From Elusimicrobiales bacterium (GTDB taxonomy: Bacteria; Elusimicrobiota; Elusimicrobia; Elusimicrobiales; UBA9959), in NCBI GenBank assembly GCA_024681855.1, contig JAILAB010000046.1, forward strand, positions 1 through 37,546: a DNA stretch of 37,546 bases. The letters are read 5' to 3'. The notes beneath the pieces are model-generated. The model was not told the origin of the DNA, did no database searches, and was given only the letters and a program-made list of their open reading frames with translations. A program made the position numbers and the translations under genes. Below are positions 10,460 through 18,745 of this stretch, piece after piece (within the stretch, counting starts at the first letter, position 1; every line of letters begins with the position of its first letter).

Positions 10460-11215
10460 TTAGCGGTCCAGCTTCTCCAGAATTGCTTCTGCGATATTGT
10501 AGTTTGAGTAAGCGGTTTGTACGTCGTCGTGATCTTCAAGGGCTTCCATGAAGTTCAGCACTTGTTCCGCTTTGTCTTCGCCTACTTCAACTTTATTATC
10601 GGCAAGCATGGTTATTTCGGCCTGCTCCAGCTCTACCTTTTTGTCTTCAAGAGCTTTCTTAACTGTTTCAAAATCTGCCGGATCGGTGATTATTTCATAA
10701 ACAGATGAGCCCTCTTCGGCCTTGAAATCCTCGGCGCCCGATTCAAGGGCAATGTTCATAAGCTCTTCTTCTCCCATTGCTTCCTTGTTTACGATTATCT
10801 GGCCTTTTTGCTTGAACATATAGGAAACGCAGCCGGAACCGCCGAGCTTGCCCCCATGCGAGTCAAAAAGCTTGCGTATTTCGCTTGCAGTGCGGTTTTT
10901 GCTGTCTGTTGTGCAGTTAACAATTACGGCTGTGCCTGCCGGACCATAGCCTTCATAGGTGAGCTCTTCATAAACAACACCTGGTTCCTGGCCTGTGCCG
11001 CGGGCAATGGCGCGCTTCACATTTTCTAACGGCATATTGTTTTCTTTTGCATCATCCATGGCCTTGCGCAGGCGTGGATTGTCTTCGGGCTTTCCTCCGC
11101 CCAGCCTTGCGGCTATGGTTATTTCTTTAATGATTTTTGTGTATACTTTGCCTTTTTTAGCATCGGTAAGAGCTTTTTTGTGCTTGATACCGGCCCAATG
11201 TGAATGTCCGCCCAT
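10460..11215 (-). CDS. yebC: YebC/PmpR family protein (TACO1-like)
   Basis: The 251-residue protein starts with the diagnostic GGHSHWAGIKHKK and has KGKVYTKIIKEIT, GGGKPEDNPRLR, NMPLENVKRAI, YEGYGPAG and KLGGSGCVSYMF, all hallmarks of the family. Members were long annotated as transcriptional regulators; recent work also links them to translation of difficult (proline-rich) stretches, like mitochondrial TACO1. AAGGAG lies 8 nt before the ATG. It is the first gene of the minus-strand series and directly precedes ruvC, a conserved neighbourhood in many bacteria. Confidence 0.96.
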   Translation of the reverse strand: MGGHSHWAGIKHKKALTDAKKGKVYTKIIKEITIAARLGGGKPEDNPRLRKAMDDAKENNMPLENVKRAIARGTGQEPGVVYEELTYEGYGPAGTAVIVNCTTDSKNRTASEIRKLFDSHGGKLGGSGCVSYMFKQKGQIIVNKEAMGEEELMNIALESGAEDFKAEEGSSVYEIITDPADFETVKKALEDKKVELEQAEITMLADNKVEVGEDKAEQVLNFMEALEDHDDVQTAYSNYNIAEAILEKLDR

Positions 11216-11277
11216 GGTGTTGCTCCTTATAAAAATGAAACTGCCGCTAATGCCCGCTTAATGCTTTAATGCGGTTT

Positions 11278-11306
11278 TTTAACGCGGCTTGCAAATATTA
11301 TATAAT
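11278..11306 (+). promoter_or_regulatory. Possible promoter of tRNA-Arg, sharing the palindromic -10 with yebC
   Basis: The same palindrome gives a consensus TATAAT on the plus strand at 11301-11306. It stands 45 nt before the tRNA, with only a weak TTTAAC (3 of 6) at 11278-11283 in the -35 position. The opposing -10 hexamers overlap by 2 bp (11301-11302). Confidence 0.4.
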
Positions 11307-11325
11307 ATTGTTTGTTTTAGGACAA
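11297..11325 (-). promoter_or_regulatory. Promoter of the yebC-ruvCAB gene series
   Basis: Read on the minus strand, TTGTCC (forward 11320-11325) and TATAAT (forward 11297-11302) are separated by exactly 17 nt. The -10 box is consensus and the -35 matches 4 of 6. The predicted start lies near 11290, giving a leader of about 75 nt before yebC. The -10 box lies within a 16-bp perfect palindrome at 11294-11309. Confidence 0.6.
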
Positions 11326-11351
11326 ATAGCCCGCAGGCTGTTTTCTTCTTT

Positions 11352-11423
11352 GCCCTCTTAGTTCAACGGATAGAACGGCTGTCTTCGGAACAGCAGGTAC
11401 GGGTTCGATTCCTGTAGAGGGCG
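11352..11423 (+). tRNA. tRNA-Arg (anticodon UCG)
   Basis: The 72-nt cloverleaf is complete: 7-bp acceptor GCCCTCT/AGAGGGC, D stem GTTC/GAAC, anticodon stem GCTGT/ACAGC with loop CTTCGGA (anticodon TCG, reading CGA/CGG), 4-nt variable loop AGGT, and T arm ACGGG-TTCGATT-CCTGT with one G-T pair. The discriminator is G. CCA is not encoded; a run of six T follows at once and may end transcription. It is divergent from yebC. Confidence 0.95.
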
Positions 11424-11541
11424 TTTTTTGCATTATAGGGCGTATGCCTGTTTAAGTTTTTGGAATGTTTAGGGCCATAGCATTTTTTTGCTTTTTCAAT
11501 CTTAGCTGGAAAATTTATAAAAGTTCATTAATATCGCTGTT

Positions 11542-11571
11542 TTGTACAAAACTATCAGAAATTGCTAATAT
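11542..11571 (+). promoter_or_regulatory. Putative extended -10 promoter of the envelope operon
   Basis: TTGTAC at 11542-11547, an 18-nt spacer and TAATAT at 11566-11571 preceded by TGC (extended -10). It is followed by the metalloprotease gene at 11635. The -10 overlaps the palindrome at 11568-11588. Confidence 0.4.
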
Positions 11572-11588
11572 ATAAACAGTTTATATAT
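11568..11588. repeat. Perfect 10+1+10 palindrome over the putative -10/start region
   Basis: ATATATAAAC, a single A, then GTTTATATAT: two perfect 10-bp arms. It covers the 3' part of the putative -10 and the likely transcription start of the metalloprotease operon, so it could be an operator. Its AT-only outer arms mean chance is not excluded. A second small hairpin (CAAGAA/TTCTTG, 11599-11620) lies in the leader just before the ribosome binding site. Confidence 0.5.
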
Positions 11589-11634
11589 CCTTAAGAGACA
11601 AGAATGTTTTTCCGTTCTTGCCAGGAAGGCCATT

Positions 11635-14600
11635 ATGAAGATTTTCGGATTTATAAAAGTTGCTTTTGTCGCCGTGATTTCTCTTTTTGTTTTTATGCCT
11701 CAGGCTGACGCTAAGGGCGTGTTTGACACATATAAGAATAAGGTCAAAACGCCTTTGGATTGGAGCCAGAGGCAGGAGAAAAAAGCGCCGGATTTAAAAA
11801 CAAGGGAAGCTGTAAAGAAATTTTCTGATGAGAACGGAAAAAATTGGACTGTGCGCTATAATCCGCAGACAGGCGCTCCTGAGTCTATAATGAATGGCCG
11901 TTCATCTAAGAGGTATTTCGGCAAAGTTAAAGATCGCTCTGACGCATTCCTTAAAGATAATTCTTCTATGCTGGGCATAGAGCCTTCAAATCTGAAAAAA
12001 GACGGTGAAAATTCTTTTTTGGGCATGAGCCATGTGCGTTATCAGCAATACTATAAGGGAATTCCGGTTGAGTTTTCTTATGTCAAAGTCCATATGGATG
12101 ACAGCGGAGAAGTAACAGGTTATCAATCGTCATATAATAAGGAAATATCTGTAGATATTAACCCTGCTATAACTTTGGCGCAGGCTATGCAGGCCGCAAA
12201 TGCGGATGCCGGCGCTGTGATCAGGGTCTCTTCACATTCCCTTGTGATATATCCTGATTTTAATAAGGATGCTGCATACCTGGCATGGAAAATACGCGGG
12301 CGCTCTTATGATGGCAGGCATATATGGGTATATTATGTGGATGCCCATAGCGGTAAGGTGCTTTTTTCTTATGATGATATGAGACGGGCAGTTTGTGACG
12401 GAATTCGGGCAAAAGCTAAGGGCAGCGTATATGACATTTCTCCAGTACCGCATGATAGTTTCCCTTTCTACTCTCAGGCTGCCACAAATTGGCAAAACAA
12501 TTTTTTGATGTTAAAAGATTTCGGTGATGAGTATATTTGGATTAAGGATTATAAGACAAAGATGGTTACAAATGAGTCTGGTCTTGGCTGCTCCACTGCG
12601 GCTGTAAGATATAATGAATCCACTCATCAATGGATTGCCGACGGAACCGTACAGGGAAAGTTTTTTTCTGCTTTAAAAGGACCTTATTTTACTGTTACCA
12701 ATATGCGAGGTCAGAGCGCTCATTGGGACAATGGCGGCGGACATTATTATACTGCTACTCTTAATACACCAATACAAAGTCCCAGCCCATATCCAAATGA
12801 TTCTCTTCTGTCATGGACAAGCTCTATCCCTGAATTATGGGAAGAAGACCAAACCTTTGCTAAGATGTATCCTTTATTTGCTTCCCCGTTTTCTGTTGGA
12901 CAAATGGAAGACACCGGCGATGTTACTGATGCCGATGAGGTTTTTGTTGAGGATGCTTTTGGAACCAGGGCCGGATCTTATCTCGGCTCGCGCTCAGCTT
13001 CTTTCCTTGGCCCTTCCATTGAAAGTCCCAGATTTGCAGTAAAATTAAAAACAGATTCATCAGGCCAGGGCCAGGGGTTTTCTATTTCACGCTCAACTTA
13101 TATTGCTTTGAACACCAGTCCTTCTACGCCTTACCCCAATACCAGTACAGGTGATTATGTACATGCAAGGAATATTATAAATTGGTCAACGACTACATCA
13201 ATTAATTATGGTTTATATTACCTTGATTCTTCCCTTGGAGCAACTGGTACTTTTGGCATTGATGAGCCTAATGTTTTTTACCATCTGAACAAAATGCGGC
13301 GCTATTTCATGCAGTTCAATAAGCTAAGAAAATCAGATGGCACATATTGCCCTGTAGGAATTGTATGTACGGTAAGTCCTGTAAACCTAGATGGCCATGT
13401 AGATGTGATGGTTCATGCCAATGGCCGTCCGAATGAAATGTTTTCCGGAACAATGAGTGAGCGGGATGGAATGGCTAATGCTTTCTATGATTTGGAAAAT
13501 AATAATATTTTCTTTGGAGACGGATACTATGATGGCGTCAATTTAGATCCTAAATATTATGCCTATCGCTCTTTTGCCTTAGACGGAACTATCATACGCC
13601 ATGAGTATACTCATTATGTGGTGCATCAGATATACAATATAATAAACTTTGGCGAATTTGGCGCAATAAGCGAAGCTCTTTCAGACTATTTTTCGCTTGC
13701 CTCTTTTTGGCAGGAAGGCGATAATCATGAAGGTTATTATTTCGAAAAAAATAGCCTGACTAAAGTTGGCAATTTTGTTACTGATACTCCTCGCGATCTT
13801 TCCCTAGGGGATAAAAAACTTACTTTAAACTGGAATGGAGAACTTTATAATGACAGCCAGATTTTGTCCCAGGCTCTATACAGTCTTAGAAAAGGAGATT
13901 ATGCTTTAGGCCCTGAGCCGCCAAACGACATAAAAATGCCAAACGCATCCACATGGGGGGCTGTGCCTGTTGCTGACTTGGTTGTATGGGCTTCTTTATT
14001 TTATTTCCCTGACAGTTTCCGCAATCTTTATGAGGCTATGTATGATGTGTGCGGAAGACTTAATGATAAATGGCCATCAAGCTGCAACAGAGAGAAAATT
14101 GAAAATGCTTTTGCCGATCACGAGCTGATAACAGGCGGTTCTGTATCCACTTCTGATAATTACGAGGCGGCGGCAGGCGGCTTATGCCAAAACAATAATG
14201 GCCCTGAATGCGCCGCTGACATTACTGAAATCCGTACTTTAAATGCCCGCATTTATCCGAAAGGAGATCTTGACTATTATACATTTACAGCTAATGCTGG
14301 CCCATTCATAGCTGAAATGACTCTGCCTGACAATGGCAACTATATGTATCATGGCTATATGTTTACTCTGTTTGATTCAAACAGAAATCAATTAGCGGAA
14401 GTTATTCCCCGGTTAAACAGTTCTGACACTTCTGATTATTGCTTTAGCGATGAGCCATGCTTGTCTGTAGACTATAAGGTAAATCTTTCTTATAATTTGC
14501 CTAAATCAGGACGTTATTATCTGGCAGTAACAGCGGCTCCTAGCACTTATGATTCTGGCTGGGGCATTTCTCCTGAAAATTCAGTGGATGAATATGTGCT

Positions 14601-15333
14601 CAAAACATCTTTCCCGGAACAAGGGCATGTAACCGCATCAATTAACAGGTCTGAATCAACTTTTGACAATGATCTGATACAGTTCATAGCCCCGGTAGTA
14701 ATTTCTGCTGCCGGATCATCAAATATAGTGAATGATGATTTTTATGATAAGTATTCTACCAATAATTCTGAGACCTCTTTCTCTTATGTTCAGTTATGGG
14801 ATATACAGGGAAATAAGCTGGTCCAGGCGAGCACTAATTATACTCCTGCGGCTGACAGGCTTATAGAATTGACAGATACTCCTTCTTTTTACAGCACAGG
14901 CACTATTTCGGGCAATTTCCGTATTTTGCCAGGCTTCTCAAGAAGATATCCGGCTGTAGGCTCTGTTGTGGTGGAGGTTCTTGGCAAAAACCATATGGGC
15001 TCGCAAATATCGTTGGGAAAGAGCTTACCGGTAAATCTTACTTCGGCTTCTTCAAGATTTGAAGCTTATAATAACATCCTCCTTAAAGGAAATGGCGAAG
15101 CCATAATACGCTATGCGGCAACCGGAAATGGCAACCTTACTATTAAAGCATATACGCAGACAGGTAAGCTTGTTAAGGTGATAGCAGACAGATATGTTTC
15201 CGCAGGAGAACAGGGCAATGAAACCTGGGATGGCACAAATGAAAAAGGTTCCAAGGTGGCAAGCGGAATATATTTCATTAAAGCGAAAGGCCCAGGCCTT
15301 GATAAGGTGGAAAAGATTGCGGTGGTGAGATGA
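11635..15333 (+). CDS. Secreted M4/M36-like zinc metalloprotease with C-terminal FlgD-like sorting domain
   Basis: The product is 1232 residues. Residues 1-26 form a signal peptide ending QADA. Residues ~50-250 resemble the FTP/PepSY propeptide of thermolysin-like proteases (YKGIPVEFSYVKVH, WKIRGRSYDGRHIWVYYVD). The zinc site is HEYTH (H656, E657, H660) with GAISEALSD downstream (E680 third ligand, D684), the M4-type gluzincin arrangement. A PPC-like beta domain follows (GDLDYYTF, ~residue 880). The last ~85 residues are a FlgD-like Ig domain ending in ASGIYFIKA and EKIAVVR, resembling type IX secretion C-terminal signals. AGGAAGG precedes the ATG. The stop overlaps an upstream ATG option of the PorV-like gene that follows. 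Proteolytic function is well supported; export through a type IX-like route is inference. Confidence 0.88.
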   Translation: MKIFGFIKVAFVAVISLFVFMPQADAKGVFDTYKNKVKTPLDWSQRQEKKAPDLKTREAVKKFSDENGKNWTVRYNPQTGAPESIMNGRSSKRYFGKVKDRSDAFLKDNSSMLGIEPSNLKKDGENSFLGMSHVRYQQYYKGIPVEFSYVKVHMDDSGEVTGYQSSYNKEISVDINPAITLAQAMQAANADAGAVIRVSSHSLVIYPDFNKDAAYLAWKIRGRSYDGRHIWVYYVDAHSGKVLFSYDDMRRAVCDGIRAKAKGSVYDISPVPHDSFPFYSQAATNWQNNFLMLKDFGDEYIWIKDYKTKMVTNESGLGCSTAAVRYNESTHQWIADGTVQGKFFSALKGPYFTVTNMRGQSAHWDNGGGHYYTATLNTPIQSPSPYPNDSLLSWTSSIPELWEEDQTFAKMYPLFASPFSVGQMEDTGDVTDADEVFVEDAFGTRAGSYLGSRSASFLGPSIESPRFAVKLKTDSSGQGQGFSISRSTYIALNTSPSTPYPNTSTGDYVHARNIINWSTTTSINYGLYYLDSSLGATGTFGIDEPNVFYHLNKMRRYFMQFNKLRKSDGTYCPVGIVCTVSPVNLDGHVDVMVHANGRPNEMFSGTMSERDGMANAFYDLENNNIFFGDGYYDGVNLDPKYYAYRSFALDGTIIRHEYTHYVVHQIYNIINFGEFGAISEALSDYFSLASFWQEGDNHEGYYFEKNSLTKVGNFVTDTPRDLSLGDKKLTLNWNGELYNDSQILSQALYSLRKGDYALGPEPPNDIKMPNASTWGAVPVADLVVWASLFYFPDSFRNLYEAMYDVCGRLNDKWPSSCNREKIENAFADHELITGGSVSTSDNYEAAAGGLCQNNNGPECAADITEIRTLNARIYPKGDLDYYTFTANAGPFIAEMTLPDNGNYMYHGYMFTLFDSNRNQLAEVIPRLNSSDTSDYCFSDEPCLSVDYKVNLSYNLPKSGRYYLAVTAAPSTYDSGWGISPENSVDEYVLKTSFPEQGHVTASINRSESTFDNDLIQFIAPVVISAAGSSNIVNDDFYDKYSTNNSETSFSYVQLWDIQGNKLVQASTNYTPAADRLIELTDTPSFYSTGTISGNFRILPGFSRRYPAVGSVVVEVLGKNHMGSQISLGKSLPVNLTSASSRFEAYNNILLKGNGEAIIRYAATGNGNLTIKAYTQTGKLVKVIADRYVSAGEQGNETWDGTNEKGSKVASGIYFIKAKGPGLDKVEKIAVVR

Positions 15334-15350
15334 AGGCTGGTGAGAATGTT

Positions 15351-16565
15351 ATGAACTTTAAAAAATACATAATATCTTTGTTTTTCCTACCTTTCTGCTG
15401 TTCATTTTCTTTTGCGGACACTGGAGGCGGAACAGTGGGCGTGCAATTTCTTAACAATGATTTCAGCCCTAGGGCTTTAGGCATGGGCGGTGCTTTTGTG
15501 GCTGTAGCCGATGATGCCTATGGGCCGGATTATAATCCCGCAGGCCTTGGTCAGATAAAATATCCTGAAGCATCAGCAATGTATTTATCAGGCTTTGATG
15601 ATGCTTCGCTCGGAGGACTTCATTTTGGCATGCTATTGCCAAATGTGGGCTTTGCAAAGTATGCCAGGCCTGCTTTTGGAATATCGCTTATATCATCTTC
15701 TGCTGGCGATATTACCTATCGGCCGTTAGATGCCAATGAGTATCCCGGCCAGGAGAGAACTCTTAAAGCACAGCAGGATTATGCTCTTACTTTAACCTTT
15801 GCTGAAAAATTTTTTGTGGGCGATATTATTCTTGAAAAATTGCGCTTTGAGGATATTGAGCAGTTTTACGGCGTTAATGTTAAATATGTGCGCTCAACTC
15901 TTGTGGAAGATTATACAGCCAATGGAGTGGCAGGCGATTTTGGTTATCTGTTAAAGCATAATCCTTCCGGAATTTCATTTGGCGTGTCCTTTAATAATTT
16001 AGGCAGCGGAATGAAATACATAGATGAAACAACAAAAATGCCATCTGTTGCGCGCGCAGGCTTGTCTTGGCTTCTTCCTTCATTGTATGAACATCAGCTT
16101 AGGCTTGCCGGTGAGGCAGATTTTCATTTAAATGAGGATTCTTTAGTGTATCGCTTAGGCGCTGAATATACTTTTGACAGATATGTTGCGCTTCGGATAG
16201 GCTATATTGGGCATGAGGATAATCCGGCATTTACGCTTGGCATGAGCCTTAAATATGATGATATGTCAATAGATGTAGCCGGCACCATGGGCGGTGAGGT
16301 TTATGATACGACTATGGCCAGCTTTAATTACAGGTTTAGCGGCCTTGCTTATAAAGGCCCTGCAGTTAAGAAACGCAAATTCCGGGGAATTTCTGAAAAA
16401 GTGGCTGCCCCTGTAGGAACTAAGGCAAAAGATCCTTATAAGCGAAAATCAGAAGAAAGGCTTGAAGAGGAAAGCCAGTATCGCCAGCGCACGGCTGATC
16501 CTGTTATGGTTCCGGCCAGAAAGGAGAAATCCAGAGGATCGTCAGAGATGTTCCTGCTCTACTGA
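15351..16565 (+). CDS. PorV/PorQ-like outer-membrane beta-barrel protein
   Basis: The 404-residue protein has a signal peptide (NFKKYIISLFFLPFCCSFSFA) and the PorV/UPF0164-type opening of the mature part: RALGMGGAFVAVADDAYGP followed by YNPAGLGQI. Alternating hydrophobic strands to about residue 330 fit a barrel, as in the FadL-like PorV family. The final ~75 residues are highly charged and proline-containing (KKRKFRG, YKRKSEERLEEES), an unusual extension for a barrel that normally ends in an aromatic strand. I prefer the ATG at 15351, with GGTGAG 6 nt upstream and a clean signal peptide; an ATG at 15330 overlapping the protease stop would add seven residues. In type IX secretion PorV shuttles C-terminal-domain proteins to the surface; the adjacent protease could be such a cargo. 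Confidence 0.82.
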   Translation: MNFKKYIISLFFLPFCCSFSFADTGGGTVGVQFLNNDFSPRALGMGGAFVAVADDAYGPDYNPAGLGQIKYPEASAMYLSGFDDASLGGLHFGMLLPNVGFAKYARPAFGISLISSSAGDITYRPLDANEYPGQERTLKAQQDYALTLTFAEKFFVGDIILEKLRFEDIEQFYGVNVKYVRSTLVEDYTANGVAGDFGYLLKHNPSGISFGVSFNNLGSGMKYIDETTKMPSVARAGLSWLLPSLYEHQLRLAGEADFHLNEDSLVYRLGAEYTFDRYVALRIGYIGHEDNPAFTLGMSLKYDDMSIDVAGTMGGEVYDTTMASFNYRFSGLAYKGPAVKKRKFRGISEKVAAPVGTKAKDPYKRKSEERLEEESQYRQRTADPVMVPARKEKSRGSSEMFLLY

Positions 16566-16597
16566 TTATGTTTCTTGCTATAAAATTTGGAGATTAT

Positions 16598-17035
16598 ATG
16601 AAAAACATTTTAGCTGTTCTTATTATAGCCGTTTCTTTTTCCGCATGTTCCGGCAAAATAGTAGCCGAGCCTTTTGAGCCTGCCAGGGAATGGGCGGAGC
16701 AGGGCCTTACGGCTTCTTATGTTTTCGCTAAGGGCAAGGCCCTTATGAATCCATCCATATTTGGCCCTGATAAGAGGCGTACCGAAGCTAGAGATGCGGC
16801 TTTGGAGAATGCCCGCGCGAATATGCTTTCGCTTATTGAAGCTTCATATATAAATGAATCCATTCCTGTTTCAAGGCTGATAGAGGGAGATGCCTTTCTT
16901 GAAAGCCAGATAGCTGCCGTGATTGAGCAAAATTCCAGGACAGTGAGAACTGAATGGTCAAAAACGGATTGCGCGGTTATAATAAGGCTTCCAAGGGAAT
17001 CCCTAAAACTTGTAGGGATTACACTAGTCAGATAA
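16598..17035 (+). CDS. Small putative lipoprotein, LPP20/FlgP-like
   Basis: The 145-residue product starts at 16598, supported by GGAG 7 nt upstream and a lipoprotein signal peptide (KNILAVLIIAVSFSAC). An in-frame ATG 30 nt earlier would put ten residues before the signal. The mature part has a pattern seen in LPP20-type lipoproteins: an ALMNP segment, then a long helix (RRTEARDAALENARANMLSLIEA), then two beta strands ending AVIIRLP. The lipobox has Phe at -3, which is not ideal, so lipidation is likely but not certain. It lies between the PorV-like gene and a second lipoprotein gene on the same strand and probably belongs to one envelope assembly with them. Confidence 0.75.
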   Translation: MKNILAVLIIAVSFSACSGKIVAEPFEPAREWAEQGLTASYVFAKGKALMNPSIFGPDKRRTEARDAALENARANMLSLIEASYINESIPVSRLIEGDAFLESQIAAVIEQNSRTVRTEWSKTDCAVIIRLPRESLKLVGITLVR

Positions 17036-17050
17036 TTAAAAAGGCCGGAA

Positions 17051-17860
17051 ATGGAAATAAAAAATCTTTTTCCGGCTTTTATACTATTGATGCTTTCTGC
17101 CTGTATAACGGCATACATTCCGTTTGTTAATGAACCTAGATACGAGGAAATCTTCGGAGAGGGGAAAAAATTATATCCTGATATGTTCAGAAAAGCTTCC
17201 GAAGCTGAAAAAATAGGCTTTCCCTCGGTATATATTTCTATTGATGAGACATCAGATTCAAGCCTGGATTTTTTTTATGAGGCTGCTAATGAAATTTCGC
17301 TTTCCTTTTCTTCTTCAGGTTTTAAGACTCAAAAAGAAAAAAACAATCCCGGATTGAAGATAAAAGGCTCAATTATTGCTGAGATGGCTGCCGATGATGG
17401 TTTTGGCGGTTTTATAGACTATCAGGCTAAATGCGATCTAATGGCGGAAGACCATAATGGCAATAAAATATCATCATATAATGGCAGCGTAAGGGGCTTG
17501 GGGCTTACTGCGGATGATGCGGCTTCTGCGGCCTTAGCCAATGCTGGGCGCGAAGCATCAAAGCAGCTCATTGGCGGAATAATATCATATTACCGCTCTA
17601 AATCAATAGTTCGGCTGGAAATATATAATTTAAGAACTTTGCAGGAACTTCACGCTTTTTATATTAAGCTGAAAGCAATCAAAGATGTTCAGAATGCCTG
17701 GCTTCTTGATTACAGGGGCACTAATGCTCTGTTTGATGTGTCAGTAGAAAGCGGCGGAGCTGGCAATTTGGCCAGGGCTCTTATGGAAACATTTGGAACA
17801 GATCTTAAAATAAACAGGCCTTCCATAATGGAACTTGAAGCGGCGGTGCAGCTTAAATGA
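17051..17860 (+). CDS. Putative lipoprotein, FlgT-like pattern
   Basis: The 269-residue product has a canonical lipobox (LLMLSAC, Cys18). The middle region (residues ~60-190) alternates strands and helices, with a run AADDAASAALANAGREASKQL resembling the helix found in FlgT/LPP20-type domains. The C-terminal ~80 residues (RLEIYNLRTLQELHAF, then KDVQNAWLLDYRG and NALFDVSVESGG) follow the pattern of small domains repeated in FlgT-like and secretin-associated proteins. No flagellar genes are in this window, so a flagellar role is not implied. Its stop overlaps the start of the lipid kinase gene by 4 nt. Confidence 0.7.
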   Translation: MEIKNLFPAFILLMLSACITAYIPFVNEPRYEEIFGEGKKLYPDMFRKASEAEKIGFPSVYISIDETSDSSLDFFYEAANEISLSFSSSGFKTQKEKNNPGLKIKGSIIAEMAADDGFGGFIDYQAKCDLMAEDHNGNKISSYNGSVRGLGLTADDAASAALANAGREASKQLIGGIISYYRSKSIVRLEIYNLRTLQELHAFYIKLKAIKDVQNAWLLDYRGTNALFDVSVESGGAGNLARALMETFGTDLKINRPSIMELEAAVQLK

Positions 17861-18732
17861 AATTTTTTTTTGTAATTAATCCTAAGGCAGGAAAAAAACA
17901 CGATGATATTATGGCTATGCTTAAGGATCATCCGGCGGCAAAAGAGACGCAGTGGGAGGCCGCGTATACTGAGCATGCCGGACATGCCTCGGAAATTGCA
18001 GCCGCAGCCGTAAAGAATGGATATAATGCTATTATAGCGGCTGGCGGAGACGGCACTATTCAGGAAACGGCAAAAGGCATTTTAGGCACTGGAGCGGTTT
18101 TCGGCCTGCTGCCATGCGGCTCAGGAAATGGCCTTGCCCGAAATCTAAAAATTCCTCTTGACATTAATAAGGCAATAGATGGAGTTTTTAACTGGAAAGC
18201 CAAGCCAACAGATGCCGGAATGGCTAACGGGCGGCTTTTCCTTGTTTCATGCGGAGCGGGCCTTGATGCCGAAGTTGCGCACTGCTTTAATTCCCAAAGC
18301 CATGGCAGGGGTATTTTGCCCTATGTGTGGCATGCGGTAAGGATTTATTTTACATATAAGCCTAAGAGTTTCTCTGCCATTATAGACGGCAAAGAACTTG
18401 CAATGAAAGAGCTGATATTAACAGCCTTGGTTGGGGAACAGTATGGCGGCGGAGCAAAAATTGCCCCGAATGCAGTATCAGATGACGGTCTTTTAGATTT
18501 ATGCTCTGTTAAACCGGTAAATACCTTAAGGCTTCTTATAAGCCTGCCTAGCCTTTTTAATGGCACTATAACAAAAAACAGTGATATTTACAATGATATA
18601 CGCTGCAAGGAATTTATATTGAATGCCGGAGAGCCATTCTGGTTTCATCTGGATGGCGAAGATTTTTATTCTGAAACAGGTAAGCTGGAAGTTAAGAGCA
18701 TGCCTGCGGCATTTAATATAATTCGTCCTTAG
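17857..18732 (+). CDS. Diacylglycerol-kinase-family lipid kinase (DagK/YegS/BmrU type)
   Basis: The 291-residue protein opens with FFVINPKAGKK (residues 4-14). AAGGDGTIQE (61-70) is the catalytic GGDGT motif, and LPCGSGNGLARNL (85-97) is the nucleotide/Mg region. EQYGGGAKIAPNAVSDDGLLDL is typical of the second domain, and the end LDGEDF also fits. Such kinases phosphorylate diacylglycerol, sphingoid bases or undecaprenol-like lipids using ATP; the substrate cannot be told. The 4-nt overlap with the lipoprotein gene marks it as last gene of the envelope operon. It converges on a minus-strand gene 13 nt downstream. Confidence 0.92.
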   Translation: MKFFFVINPKAGKKHDDIMAMLKDHPAAKETQWEAAYTEHAGHASEIAAAAVKNGYNAIIAAGGDGTIQETAKGILGTGAVFGLLPCGSGNGLARNLKIPLDINKAIDGVFNWKAKPTDAGMANGRLFLVSCGAGLDAEVAHCFNSQSHGRGILPYVWHAVRIYFTYKPKSFSAIIDGKELAMKELILTALVGEQYGGGAKIAPNAVSDDGLLDLCSVKPVNTLRLLISLPSLFNGTITKNSDIYNDIRCKEFILNAGEPFWFHLDGEDFYSETGKLEVKSMPAAFNIIRP

Positions 18733-18745
18733 AGAATTATTCCCA

